This document shows, piece after piece, positions 16,494 through 23,887 of a stretch of DNA of 31,900 bases; position 1 is the stretch's first letter; each line of letters opens with the position of its first letter. A program made the position numbers and the translations under genes. This DNA is from CAZTTG01 sp964615935 (GTDB taxonomy: Bacteria; Planctomycetota; UBA1135; GCA-002686595). Where the stretch lies: assembly GCA_964615935.1 (NCBI GenBank), contig CAZTTG010000073.1:1-31900 (forward strand), in the 5' to 3' direction. The notes under the pieces are model-generated. The model saw nothing but the letters and a program-made list of their open reading frames with translations. It was not told the DNA's origin and searched no databases.

Positions 16494-16544
16494 GTTTCCC
16501 GACCAGCGTCCGAGAACGGTCTTTCCGGCGGCCGGCCGGGAAAC
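16494..16544. repeat. 8-bp inverted repeat (GTTTCCCG/CGGGAAAC) between ispD and ruvC
   Basis: GTTTCCCG at 16494-16501 is matched by CGGGAAAC at 16537-16544. With the adjacent 16467-16490 repeat, four copies of a TTTCCC/GGGAAA half-site occur within 80 bases of a divergent intergenic region, as expected for a regulator binding site. A further TTTCC lies between them at about 16522-16526. Confidence 0.45.
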
Positions 16545-16622
16545 GGACCCCGGGGACCGGTCGATCGGCGCCTGGGAATGGACTCACGAGGGAAGGGAGT
16601 CCCGGAAGGATCGAGGGGCCCG

Positions 16623-17111
16623 GTGATACTGGGGATCGATCCGGGGACGCGGGTGGTCGGTTATGGAGCCGTCGCGGCGACGCCACAGGGGCCGCGGCTG
16701 GTGGAGGCTGGCGTCGTCCGCGCCAGCAGCCGGGGGGTGCCCGAGCGCCTGGGGGAGATCCGCGCCGCGCTCGACCTCGTGATGGAGAGGCTCCGGCCCG
16801 AGGTGGTCGTGGTCGAGGAGGCCTTCGCGGCCCGCAACGTCCAGAGCGCCCTGCGCATCGGGGAGGGCCGCGGGGTGGTCCTCGCCTGCGCGGTCTGCGC
16901 CGGGGCGCGGGTCGAGCAGATGCCGCCCGCCTCGGCCAAGAAGGCCGTGGTCGGCCACGGCGGCGCGCACAAGGAACAGGTGGCCGCCATGGTCGCGCGC
17001 CACCTGGAGCTGGAAGCGCCGCCGCAGCCCCTGGACGCCTCGGACGCCCTGGCCCTGGCCCTGGCCCTCTTCCTGCGCGGCGCCGCGAGGCGGGCGGGCC
17101 TCCCGCGATGA
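16623..17111 (+). CDS. ruvC: Crossover junction endodeoxyribonuclease RuvC
   Basis: Resolves Holliday junctions by paired nicking, working with RuvAB. 162 residues from GTG 16623. The four acidic catalytic residues are visible: Asp6 in ILGIDPGTR, Glu65/66 in VVVVEEAF, and Asp138 and Asp141 in LDASDALALAL, the last two at the same numbers as in E. coli RuvC. The GTG start is preceded by GGAAGGA and GAGGGG, and places the protein start where the family begins; the in-frame ATG at 16578 would add 15 non-conserved residues. The stop overlaps the next start (ATGA). ruvA and ruvB are not in the window. Confidence 0.95.
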   Translation: MILGIDPGTRVVGYGAVAATPQGPRLVEAGVVRASSRGVPERLGEIRAALDLVMERLRPEVVVVEEAFAARNVQSALRIGEGRGVVLACAVCAGARVEQMPPASAKKAVVGHGGAHKEQVAAMVARHLELEAPPQPLDASDALALALALFLRGAARRAGLPR

Positions 17112-18028
17112 GCGAGCCGACGCACGAGGGCCGGGGGGAGCCCCTGCCGGTCGAGGGGCGCGAGCCCGCCGATCCGGAGCTGAGCCGGATCCGCCGCACC
17201 GTCGCCGACGGGCTGGCGGACGTCCTCCCCGACGTCCGGATCGTCGATCAACACCTCGAGGTCGGCCACGGCCGCGCCGTGGACCTGGTCGGCCTCGACG
17301 CCGCGGGCCGCCTGGTCCTGATCCTCATCGAGCCCGGGGACGGCGACCGGGCGGTCCTGGCCCTCCTCGACGCCCTGGCCTTCGCCGAGCGCAACCGGAT
17401 GGTGATGGCGGGGCACCTCCAGTCGACGCACTACGACGCCGAGCGCCCGCCCCTGGCGGTGCTCGTCGCCCGGCGGGTTCCGGCGGAGACGATCGCCCGG
17501 ATGGGAGCGCTGCGGCCCCAGTGCGTGCGCCTGCTCGAGCTCCGGGTCCTGGCCAGCGCGCGGGGGGAGAGGAGCTACCTGGTGCCGGTCTTCCCGGCCG
17601 GGCAGAAGCCCTCGCTCCTGCCGATCCAGGACGCCCAGGTGTTCCTGAGCGCCCTCGCCGAGCCCAGCCGGGCCCTGGCCAACCTCCTCCTGCGGCGCAT
17701 CGTGCGCATCGACGACCACCTCGAGTGCACCGCCAGCGAGGGGGAGCTCGCCTGGCACCTGGGCGAGCGGCTCCTGTGCACGGTGGTGTCCAACGGAGCG
17801 GGGCTGGTGGGCCGGACGCCCCCCCAGGAGGCGCCCCGCGGCTTCCGGGACGAGGAGGACGTGGAGAGCTTCGTGGCCGAGGTCCTGTCGCGCTACGTGG
17901 ACCTCCTGGAGCTGGACGAGGAGGAGGACGAGCCGCCCGCAGAGGCCCTCGACGACCCCCTGGCGGGCTCCGATCCCGGCATGGTCCTCACGCCGGAGGA
18001 GCAGGAGGCGTTCCGGGAGCTGCTCTGA
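17108..18028 (+). CDS. PD-(D/E)XK-like hypothetical protein coupled to ruvC
   Basis: A 306-residue soluble protein. Residues 57-77 read as a strand-turn-strand, AVDLVGLDAAGRLVLILIEPG, resembling the Asp...Glu core of NucS/DUF91- or VRR-like PD-(D/E)XK nucleases: Asp59 and Glu75 are in place, but the expected following Lys is replaced by the Pro-Gly turn. It could be a nuclease-fold protein lacking activity, or one using another basic residue. The C-terminal 60 residues are strongly acidic (ELDEEEDEP). It starts inside the ruvC stop codon, so it is made in step with RuvC, which makes a DNA-repair-related role plausible but unproven. No close family is recognised. Confidence 0.6.
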   Translation: MSEPTHEGRGEPLPVEGREPADPELSRIRRTVADGLADVLPDVRIVDQHLEVGHGRAVDLVGLDAAGRLVLILIEPGDGDRAVLALLDALAFAERNRMVMAGHLQSTHYDAERPPLAVLVARRVPAETIARMGALRPQCVRLLELRVLASARGERSYLVPVFPAGQKPSLLPIQDAQVFLSALAEPSRALANLLLRRIVRIDDHLECTASEGELAWHLGERLLCTVVSNGAGLVGRTPPQEAPRGFRDEEDVESFVAEVLSRYVDLLELDEEEDEPPAEALDDPLAGSDPGMVLTPEEQEAFRELL

Positions 18029-18052
18029 CGGCGTATTCGCCCGAATCGGTCC

Positions 18053-18081
18053 TTGGAACGAAGTCGCATCCAGGGCAATCT
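18053..18081 (+). promoter_or_regulatory. Possible sigma70-type promoter for FlhG-like gene
   Basis: TTGGAA (18053-18058), a 17-base spacer and CAATCT (18076-18081) lie in the 119-base gap before the ATG at 18148. Only moderate agreement with the -35/-10 consensus, but the spacing is optimal. Confidence 0.35.
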
Positions 18082-18147
18082 GAGCGTGCCGTCCTTCCCG
18101 CCCCCCCGTCGGCACCCGGGCCTCCTGCCCCGGAGGCCGCGGCTGAG

Positions 18148-19095
18148 ATGAAGTGGGAAAAGGCTCGTAGGTTCGTTCGCCTGGGGGGGCGCCTGGTAGG
18201 GCTCCCGCGGAGCGGGCCCGGCGCGACGATTCCCCCGGCCTCCCACTCCTACCGAGCCGCCTCGGTGTGCGTGGCCAGCGGGAAGGGAGGCACCGGCAAG
18301 TCGGTCCTGTGCGCCTCCCTCTCCGCCCTCCTGGCCGAGCGCGGCCGGACCCTGCTGGTGGACGCCGACCTGGGGGTGGGCAACGCCCACATCCTGCAGG
18401 ACGTGTCCCCTCCCCGCTCCATCGCCGAGGTGATCGACGGGCAGATCCCCGCGCGCGAGACGCTGGTCGCCTGCCGGGAGGGGCTCGACCTCCTGTCGGG
18501 CGGCTCGGGGGTCTCGCGGCTGACCGCCCTCTCCCCCTGCGAGCTGCAGCTCCTCGCGGCGGGCCTGGTCGAGCTGGAGCGCGAGTACGCGCACCTGGTC
18601 CTCGACTCCTCGGCCGGCATCTCGGATCAGACCGTGGCCTTTGCCGCGGCCTGCGACCTGGTGGTCCTGATCACCACGCCGGACATCACCGCGATGACCG
18701 ATGCCTACGCCTTCATGAAGGTGCTCCTGCGCCGCAAGCCGGGGGCGCGTCCCCTGCTGGTGGTCAACCGCACCCTGCGCGAGGAGGAGGGCCGTCAGGT
18801 GGCGGCGCGCATCGGCGAGGTGGCGTCGAAGTTCCTGGGCGCCGAGCCCCGCTGGATCGGGGACCTGCCGGACGACCGCGCGGTCGCTCGCAGCGTGGCG
18901 GTCCGCCGCCCGGTGGTGATCAGCGAGCCCGGCTCGGAGGCGGCGGCGGCCCTGCGGGAGCTCGCCCGGCGGATCGCGCTCGAGCTCGACGGGCGGCCGC
19001 ACCTGGGCGTGGGCCGCGAGCTGCGGCGCGACGGCCGCCTCCCGGCCGCGACCGGGTCCGCGGGCCCGAGCGAGCCGGCCGATCCGAGCCCCTGA
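18148..19095 (+). CDS. MinD/ParA-family ATPase, FlhG (YlxH)-like
   Basis: A 315-residue P-loop ATPase. The deviant Walker A GKGGTGKS is at 45-52 with the signature Lys46. VDADLGVGNAHI (71-82) is the switch I/Walker A-prime region typical of FlhG, followed by LVLDSSAGIS and TTPDITAMTDAYAFMK, a phrase characteristic of FlhG/MotR-type proteins. These set flagellar number or place other polar machines. The first 38 residues are a basic extension and might correspond to the FlhF-contact or membrane-targeting region. The C-terminal 40 residues are disordered. No flagellar gene is adjacent, so a non-flagellar MinD-like role is possible. The ATG at 18148 has GGAGG 12 bases upstream. Confidence 0.78.
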   Translation: MKWEKARRFVRLGGRLVGLPRSGPGATIPPASHSYRAASVCVASGKGGTGKSVLCASLSALLAERGRTLLVDADLGVGNAHILQDVSPPRSIAEVIDGQIPARETLVACREGLDLLSGGSGVSRLTALSPCELQLLAAGLVELEREYAHLVLDSSAGISDQTVAFAAACDLVVLITTPDITAMTDAYAFMKVLLRRKPGARPLLVVNRTLREEEGRQVAARIGEVASKFLGAEPRWIGDLPDDRAVARSVAVRRPVVISEPGSEAAAALRELARRIALELDGRPHLGVGRELRRDGRLPAATGSAGPSEPADPSP

Positions 19096-19101
19096 GGCGA
19101 T

Positions 19102-19134
19102 CGCGGGCCCGCCGAGCGAAACCGCCGGCCCGCG
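19102..19134 (+). terminator. Possible hairpin after FlhG-like gene
   Basis: CGCGGGCC (19102-19109) pairs exactly with GGCCCGCG (19127-19134) around a 17-base loop, six bases after the stop. No T tract; could also be part of the leader of the following HhH gene. Confidence 0.35.
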
Positions 19135-19152
19135 CGCGCGTCCTACCCGGAG

Positions 19153-19605
19153 GTGGGTGCGGAGCGGGAGAGGGGAGAACGCCGGCCCGAGCCGTGGTGG
19201 GTGCTGGCGCTCGTCGGGTGGCTGGCGGCCGACCTCGGCCTTCGGGGCTGGGAGCCGATGCTGGAGGCGGATCGCCGGCTCGAGGCCGCGCGCGGCCCCC
19301 TGCCCGATGCCCTGCCGCGCTCCCCGCCCCGGACGGACCCGCCCGCCCTGGACGGGATGAGCCCGCGGGAGCTGCGCCTCGTCCCGGGGGTCGGCGAGGG
19401 CCGGGCCCTGGCCATCGCGCGCGCGCGCTGGCGCCGGGGTCGCGGGGCGGAGCCCCTGCGCCCGAGCGAGGTGCCGGGCGTCGGGGAGGTGACCGAACGG
19501 CGCGTGCGCGAATGGCTGCGGGCCCGTGAGGGCCAGATGGAGCGGCCCGGGGCGGTTCCGTACACTGCCGACCCCGAGGACCGACGTGAGCGAGCATTCG
19601 AGTGA
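19153..19605 (+). CDS. ComEA-like helix-hairpin-helix protein
   Basis: A 150-residue protein with one N-terminal membrane segment (PWWVLALVGWLAADLGL, about 14-30) and a C-terminal tandem HhH: MSPRELRLVPGVGEGRALAIARARW, given here in part, then LRPSEVPGVGEVTERRVREWL. The paired PGVG hairpins are the DNA-backbone-binding elements of ComEA, which captures incoming DNA at the membrane during natural transformation. The GTG at 19153 overlaps its own GGAGG, so the exact start is uncertain; GTG at 19201 would shorten the membrane anchor. The last 20 bases overlap nadC. No comEC or pilus gene is in view, so competence is a suggestion only. Confidence 0.72.
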   Translation: MGAERERGERRPEPWWVLALVGWLAADLGLRGWEPMLEADRRLEAARGPLPDALPRSPPRTDPPALDGMSPRELRLVPGVGEGRALAIARARWRRGRGAEPLRPSEVPGVGEVTERRVREWLRAREGQMERPGAVPYTADPEDRRERAFE

Positions 19606-20482
19606 GACCGGGATCGAGCCCCCGCCGCCGGCGGTCGTGGACGCTGCCATCGAGCGCGCCCTGGAGGAGGATCGGGGGAGCGGGGACCTGACCTCGGCCG
19701 CGATCGCGCCCGACGTCCGGGCCCGCGCGCGCCTGCTCAGCAAGGCCTCCGGCCGGCTCGCCGGCCTGGGGGTCTTCGCGCGGGTCTTCGAGCTGTGCGA
19801 CCCGCAGGCGCGGATCGAGCTCCTGTCGCGAGACGGGGAGGCGATCGAGCCCGGGCAGGTGCTGGCGCGCATCGAGGGCCAGGCCCGGGCCATCCTGCTG
19901 GCCGAGCGGACGGCCCTCAACTTCCTGCAGCAGCTCTCCGGAGTCGCCACCCTGACGCGGCGCTTCGTCGAGGCCGCCGGCGGACGCGCTCGGGTGCTCG
20001 ACACGCGCAAGACCACCCCGGGCCTGCGCGCGCTCCAGAAGTACGCCGTGCGCTGCGGGGGCGGCCGCAACCACCGCATGGGGCTGTTCGACGAGGCGAT
20101 GGTCAAGGACAACCACGCCGACCTCGCCGAGCAGCCTTTGGCGGAGCTCCTGGCCGGGATCCGCTCGCGCGTGGGGGAGGGTGTGCGCATCCACAGCGAG
20201 GCGCGAACCGAGGAGGAGGCCCTGGCCGGCGTCGAGGGCGGCGCCGACGTGGTCATGCTGGACAACATGAGCGTCGAGCGGATGGCGGCCCTGTGCCCCC
20301 GGCTCCGGGCGGCGGCCCGCTCGCGCGGAAGGCCGCTGGAGATCGAGGCGTCCGGCGGGATCGACCTCTCCACCATCGGCCCGGTGGCCCGGGACGGCGG
20401 GGTGGACCGGATCTCGGTGGGGGCCCTCACCCACTCGGCGCCGGCCCTGGACCTGTCCCTCGACGTGGAGCCCCTCCGGTGA
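19586..20482 (+). CDS. nadC: Nicotinate-nucleotide diphosphorylase (carboxylating)
   Basis: Quinolinate phosphoribosyltransferase: quinolinate plus PRPP to nicotinate mononucleotide in de novo NAD synthesis. 298 residues. The fold signatures are clear: EDRGSGDLTS near the N-terminus, AERTALNFLQQLSGVAT, DTRKTTPGLRALQKYAV, GGGRNHRMGLFD, KDNH, and the barrel-closing ASGGID phosphate-binding motif. GTG at 19586 is chosen because GAGGA lies six bases upstream and the N-terminus then has normal length. It overlaps the HhH gene by 20 bases and shares its stop with the next start (GTGA), placing it mid-operon. nadA and nadB are not here. Confidence 0.96.
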   Translation: MSEHSSETGIEPPPPAVVDAAIERALEEDRGSGDLTSAAIAPDVRARARLLSKASGRLAGLGVFARVFELCDPQARIELLSRDGEAIEPGQVLARIEGQARAILLAERTALNFLQQLSGVATLTRRFVEAAGGRARVLDTRKTTPGLRALQKYAVRCGGGRNHRMGLFDEAMVKDNHADLAEQPLAELLAGIRSRVGEGVRIHSEARTEEEALAGVEGGADVVMLDNMSVERMAALCPRLRAAARSRGRPLEIEASGGIDLSTIGPVARDGGVDRISVGALTHSAPALDLSLDVEPLR

Positions 20483-20955
20483 GCTCGGAAGCGGCGCGGG
20501 ACGACCCTCCTAAGGAGCTGCGGCTCGACCTGCCCGCGGCCCACTCGTCGGTGCGCATGGCCCGGCAGCTCCTGTACAGCTTCGGCAAGGAGCTGCTCGA
20601 GCCCGACGAGCTCGACGTCCTGGGGCTGGTGACCACCGAGCTCCTGGGCAACGCGGTCGACCACGGGGGCGGCGAGGCGGCCCTGAGCGAGGAGGAGCTC
20701 CAGGAGGACGTGCGCATGCAGCTCGTCTGCACCATCACTCCGGCGCGGTGGGTGGTGGAGGTGACCGACCGCGGCGGCGGCGATCCCGTCGAGATCCAGG
20801 CCATGCTCGACAGCGAGGCGCTCCCCGACCTCGATGACGAGCGCGGGCGCGGCATCTTCCTCCTGGCGACGATGGTGGACGACATCCGGGTCGAGCACGG
20901 GGAGGACGGCCGCGGTCTGAGGATCACCGCCGCCCGGCGGCATGGCGGCGGCTGA
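20479..20955 (+). CDS. RsbW/SpoIIAB-like anti-sigma histidine-kinase-like ATPase
   Basis: A 158-residue GHKL ATPase. The N box TTELLGNAVDHGGG has Glu54 and Asn58, the G1 box is VTDRGGG with Asp97, and the G2-like element is ERGRGIFLLATMVDDIRV. The layout is that of serine kinases which bind and inhibit sigma factors or phosphorylate STAS anti-anti-sigma partners. An acidic insert (EAALSEEELQED, about 66-77) sits in the ATP-lid-proximal region, longer than in SpoIIAB. The GTG start overlaps the nadC stop. No sigma factor, STAS protein or PP2C phosphatase is adjacent, so partners must be elsewhere. It overlaps the VanZ-like gene by 14 bases. Confidence 0.85.
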   Translation: MSSEAARDDPPKELRLDLPAAHSSVRMARQLLYSFGKELLEPDELDVLGLVTTELLGNAVDHGGGEAALSEEELQEDVRMQLVCTITPARWVVEVTDRGGGDPVEIQAMLDSEALPDLDDERGRGIFLLATMVDDIRVEHGEDGRGLRITAARRHGGG

Positions 20956-21511
20956 TCCCGAAGGAGGGGGAGGCCCGCGACCCGGACCCTGGGTGCGCCT
21001 GCTGCTCGCGGTCGGGCGCGGCCTCCTGGCCCTGCCCCGTCCGCTGGCGGCGGTCCTGCTGCTCTCCTGGATGGGCCTGATCTGGCTCGCCAGCGCGCAG
21101 GAGGGCGTCCCGGACGCCCCCTTCGACCCCTTCTTCGCCTTCGTCTACAACCTGGGGCACGCGCCGCTCTTCGGACTCCTGGGCCTGTGGGCCACCCTGC
21201 TCCTGCCGAGGCGGGACGGCTGGCCGGTGCTCGAGGGCCGCGCTCCCCTCGCCGTCCTGGCCTCGGTGGTGGCCTGGGGCGCCCTCGACGAGCTGCACCA
21301 GCTCTTCGTGAGCCACCGGGACCCCTCGATCCTCGACCTCGTCACCGACGCGGTGGGCACGGCCTGCACCCTGTCGGTGATCGCCTACCTCGGTCGGGCG
21401 GGGGCGAGCGACGGCGGGCTGCGCCGGAGGCTCGGGGTCGGCGTCCTCCTCTGCGCCCTGGCCGGGGCGATCTCGACCTGGCTGCCCTTCCTCTGGGGAG
21501 GCGGGGGCTAG
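20942..21511 (+). CDS. VanZ-like membrane protein
   Basis: A 189-residue inner-membrane protein with about four to five helices. The VanZ-family core is recognisable: NLGHAPLFGLLGLWA, then DELHQLFVSHRDPSILDLVTDAVGT, with the conserved Asp-Glu-x-x-Gln and R-x-x-x-x-x-D-x-x-x-(D/N) pattern. The family includes the enterococcal VanZ accessory teicoplanin-resistance protein, but most members are not resistance genes and their role is unknown. The ATG at 20942 overlaps the kinase gene; translation is coupled. Last gene of the rightward run that began at ruvC or at the promoter near 18053. It converges with the small protein ending at 21519. Confidence 0.85.
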   Translation: MAAADPEGGGGPRPGPWVRLLLAVGRGLLALPRPLAAVLLLSWMGLIWLASAQEGVPDAPFDPFFAFVYNLGHAPLFGLLGLWATLLLPRRDGWPVLEGRAPLAVLASVVAWGALDELHQLFVSHRDPSILDLVTDAVGTACTLSVIAYLGRAGASDGGLRRRLGVGVLLCALAGAISTWLPFLWGGGG

Positions 21512-21518
21512 CGCCTGC

Positions 21519-21755
21519 TCAGCGCCCCTCGTCCGGGCCTGGGTCGGGGGTGGGCTCTCGGGGCTCGCCGATGGCATCGCCGGGCACGGTGGTCTCGACG
21601 GGCACGGGCGAGCTGCCCGGGCCGCCGCTCGAGATCTCTCCGGGGGCGAGCCAGAGGGCGACGACGAAGCCGGCGCCGGCCAGGACCAGGAAGACGACGA
21701 CCACGGCGGCGATCACGCCGAGCACCCAGTCGCCCGAGGTGGAGGGTCTCTTCAT
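21519..21755 (-). CDS. Small one-pass membrane protein (GDW family, copy B)
   Basis: 78 residues: a short polar head with Gly8-Asp9-Trp10, one strongly hydrophobic helix (about 11-37), then a Pro/Ser/Thr/Glu-rich tail that is probably disordered. Head and helix match the neighbour at 21778-21993 (SGDWVLGVIAAVVVV against EGDWTLAILAVVGAVV), so the two are a tandem duplicate. Function unknown; I recognise no database family. It starts 22 bases after the neighbour stop and is likely cotranscribed. Confidence 0.6.
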   Translation of the reverse strand: MKRPSTSGDWVLGVIAAVVVVFLVLAGAGFVVALWLAPGEISSGGPGSSPVPVETTVPGDAIGEPREPTPDPGPDEGR

Positions 21756-21777
21756 GCGGCTTCGGTCTCCGGATCCA

Positions 21778-21993
21778 TCAGCGGTCCTGGCCCGCGTCCG
21801 GCTCCTCGGCCGGCCCGGGGACCTCGGGGGCCTCCTCGGCCGGGGGGGCGCCCGGGAGGCCCGACCCGGGCGGGGGTGGAGCGCTGTGGGCCATCGAGAA
21901 CCACAGGACGGCCGCGGCCGCGCCCACCAGCACCACCGCCCCGACCACGGCGAGGATCGCCAGCGTCCAGTCACCTTCCGAGTGCTGCTCCAT
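21778..21993 (-). CDS. Small one-pass membrane protein (GDW family, copy A)
   Basis: 71 residues with Gly7-Asp8-Trp9, a single transmembrane helix (about 10-35), and a Pro/Glu-rich tail. A strong AAGGAGGA lies eight bases upstream of ATG 21993, the best ribosome binding site in this part of the window, which argues strongly that this short gene is expressed. Paralogue of the gene at 21519-21755. Orientation of the tail (outside or inside) cannot be decided from the sequence. Confidence 0.65.
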   Translation of the reverse strand: MEQHSEGDWTLAILAVVGAVVLVGAAAAVLWFSMAHSAPPPPGSGLPGAPPAEEAPEVPGPAEEPDAGQDR

Positions 21994-22193
21994 GGCCTGG
22001 TCCTCCTTGCACGGCCGGCCCGGGGGCCGGTCCGGCTCCCTCACTACGCCCCGAGGGGCTCCGTATTTCGACCCCGGCCCGGCCGGGAGGCCGGTCCTGG
22101 GGAGCGTCCGGGTGGAATCGTACACTGGCCCGGCCCGCGGTCCGAGGGGCGCCATCCCGGGCGCCCCGGAGCCGCCCTGCCGAGGCCTGAGCC

Positions 22194-23627
22194 GTGAGCG
22201 ACCCGAGCAACTACCGAAGCCCCCTCTCCACCCGCTACGCCAGCGAGGCCATGCGGTCCAACTTCTCCGACCGGAAGAAGTTCGTCACCTGGCGCCGCCT
22301 GTGGGTCGCCCTGGCCGAGGCCGAGCGGGAGCTGGGCCTGGAGATCACCGAGGAGCAGGTGGAGGAGCTGCGCGCCCACGCCGAGGACCTGGACCTCGAG
22401 GCCGCCCGGGCCTACGAGGAGAAGCTGCGCCACGACGTGATGGCCCACGTGCACGCCTTCGGCGACCAGTGCCCCGGGGCGCGCCCCATCATCCACCTGG
22501 GCGCCACCTCGTGCTACGTGGCCGACAACACCGACCTGATCGTGCTGCGCGACGGGATCGGGATCCTGCGCGGCCAGCTCGTGAGCCTGATCGCCGTGCT
22601 GCGCGACTTCGCCCTCGAGCATCGCGGCCTCCCGACCCTGGGCTTCACCCACTTCCAGCCGGCCCAGGCGACCACCGTGGGCAAGCGCGCCAGCCTGTAC
22701 CTGCAGGACCTGGTGCACGACCTCGAGGACCTCGACCACGCCGAGTCGATGATCCACTTCCGCGGCGTCAAGGGCGCCACCGGAACCCAGGCCTCCTTCC
22801 TGGAGCTCTTCGAGGGCGACGGCGAGCGGGTGCGCCGGCTCGACGAGCGGGTCACCGGGAAGATGGGCTTCTCGCGCTGCTTCGCCGTGACCGGGCAGAC
22901 CTATCCGCGGCAGCTCGACTTCCGCGTGGCCCAGGCGCTGTCCTCGATCGCCCAGTCGGCCCACAAGTTCGCCACCGACCTGCGGCTGCTCTCCAACCGG
23001 CGCGAGCTGGAGGAGCCCTACGAGGAGCGTCAGATCGGCTCCTCCTCCATGCCCTGGAAGCGCAACCCCATGCGCAGCGAGCGCATCTGCGCCCTGTCGC
23101 GCTTCGTCATCTCGCTCCTCGACAACCCGGCCCACACCGCCGCCAACCAGTGGTTCGAGCGGACCCTGGACGACTCGGCCAACCGCCGCCTGGCCCTGGC
23201 CGAGATGTTCCTGGCCACCGACGCGGTGCTGAACCTCTACCTCAACGTGGCCTCGGGCCTGGTGGTCCACCCCGGGGTCATCGCCGCCCACCTGCAGGAG
23301 GAGCTGCCCTTCCTGGCCTCCGAGCACCTGATGATGGCCGCCGTGCGCGCGGGCGCCGACCGCCAGGAGATCCACGAGGCGCTGCGGGTGCACAGCCGCG
23401 AGGCCGCGCGGGCGCTGACCGAGGGGACCCCCAACCCCCTGCGCCAGCGCCTGGAGGCGGACCCCGCCTTCGCCGGGGTGGCGGGGCGGCTGGACGAGCT
23501 CCTGGACGGCTCCCGCTACGTGGGCCGGGCTCCCGAGCAGGTGGTCGAGCTGGTCGAGGCCGAGGTCGACCCGGTGCTGGAGCGGTACCGGGAGCTGGTC
23601 GGGGCCCGGGGGGTGGTGCGGGTCTGA
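22194..23627 (+). CDS. purB: Adenylosuccinate lyase
   Basis: Purine biosynthesis enzyme acting twice: SAICAR to AICAR plus fumarate, and adenylosuccinate to AMP plus fumarate. 477 residues, in the range of the longer (eukaryote-like) form. The N-terminal YRSPLSTRYAS substrate element, the HLGATSCYVADNTD motif, the THFQPAQATTVGKR segment with the catalytic His, and the fumarase-superfamily signature GSSSMPWKRNP are present; the usual His/Tyr after MP is Trp. It functions as a cytosolic homotetramer. GTG at 22194 has GAGG eight bases upstream. It is monocistronic, with a strong hairpin immediately downstream. Confidence 0.96.
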   Translation: MSDPSNYRSPLSTRYASEAMRSNFSDRKKFVTWRRLWVALAEAERELGLEITEEQVEELRAHAEDLDLEAARAYEEKLRHDVMAHVHAFGDQCPGARPIIHLGATSCYVADNTDLIVLRDGIGILRGQLVSLIAVLRDFALEHRGLPTLGFTHFQPAQATTVGKRASLYLQDLVHDLEDLDHAESMIHFRGVKGATGTQASFLELFEGDGERVRRLDERVTGKMGFSRCFAVTGQTYPRQLDFRVAQALSSIAQSAHKFATDLRLLSNRRELEEPYEERQIGSSSMPWKRNPMRSERICALSRFVISLLDNPAHTAANQWFERTLDDSANRRLALAEMFLATDAVLNLYLNVASGLVVHPGVIAAHLQEELPFLASEHLMMAAVRAGADRQEIHEALRVHSREAARALTEGTPNPLRQRLEADPAFAGVAGRLDELLDGSRYVGRAPEQVVELVEAEVDPVLERYRELVGARGVVRV

Positions 23628-23640
23628 GGACGGGCGGCCC

Positions 23641-23668
23641 CCCCGGGGGCCCCCGAGAGCCCCCGGGG
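23641..23668 (+). terminator. Perfect 10-bp hairpin after purB
   Basis: CCCCGGGGGC (23641-23650) and GCCCCCGGGG (23659-23668) flank an eight-base loop, beginning 14 bases after the purB stop. There is no T tract downstream. The remainder of 23628-23887 is GC-rich and holds no gene; TATCTT at 23801-23806 could be a -10 element for the next gene. Confidence 0.6.
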
Positions 23669-23887
23669 AGAAGCAGGGCACCCACGGGCGCCGGGCTGCG
23701 TCCCAGCCAGGGGGGGCCGCCCCCTCCCGGCGGCTCGCAGGGATTACCCAAATACGCGCCCGTCGGGGGAAGACCCTCGGCCTCCGCCCCGCGGCGGGGG
23801 TATCTTTCCCACAGGGGCGACCCTCGCGAGCCGCCAGGCCCCCGCCCGGCGGCGAAGGGGCCGTCTCGCCATCCGACTCGAGCCACC

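Noticed and set aside
17893..20943. Open frame of 1016 codons on the minus strand
   Set aside because: Runs against the FlhG-like, HhH, nadC and kinase genes; Arg/Ala/Pro/Ser-rich shadow.
20942..21511. Glycopeptide resistance (vanZ)
   Set aside because: Only the VanZ fold is present; there are no vanHAX genes and the context is housekeeping.
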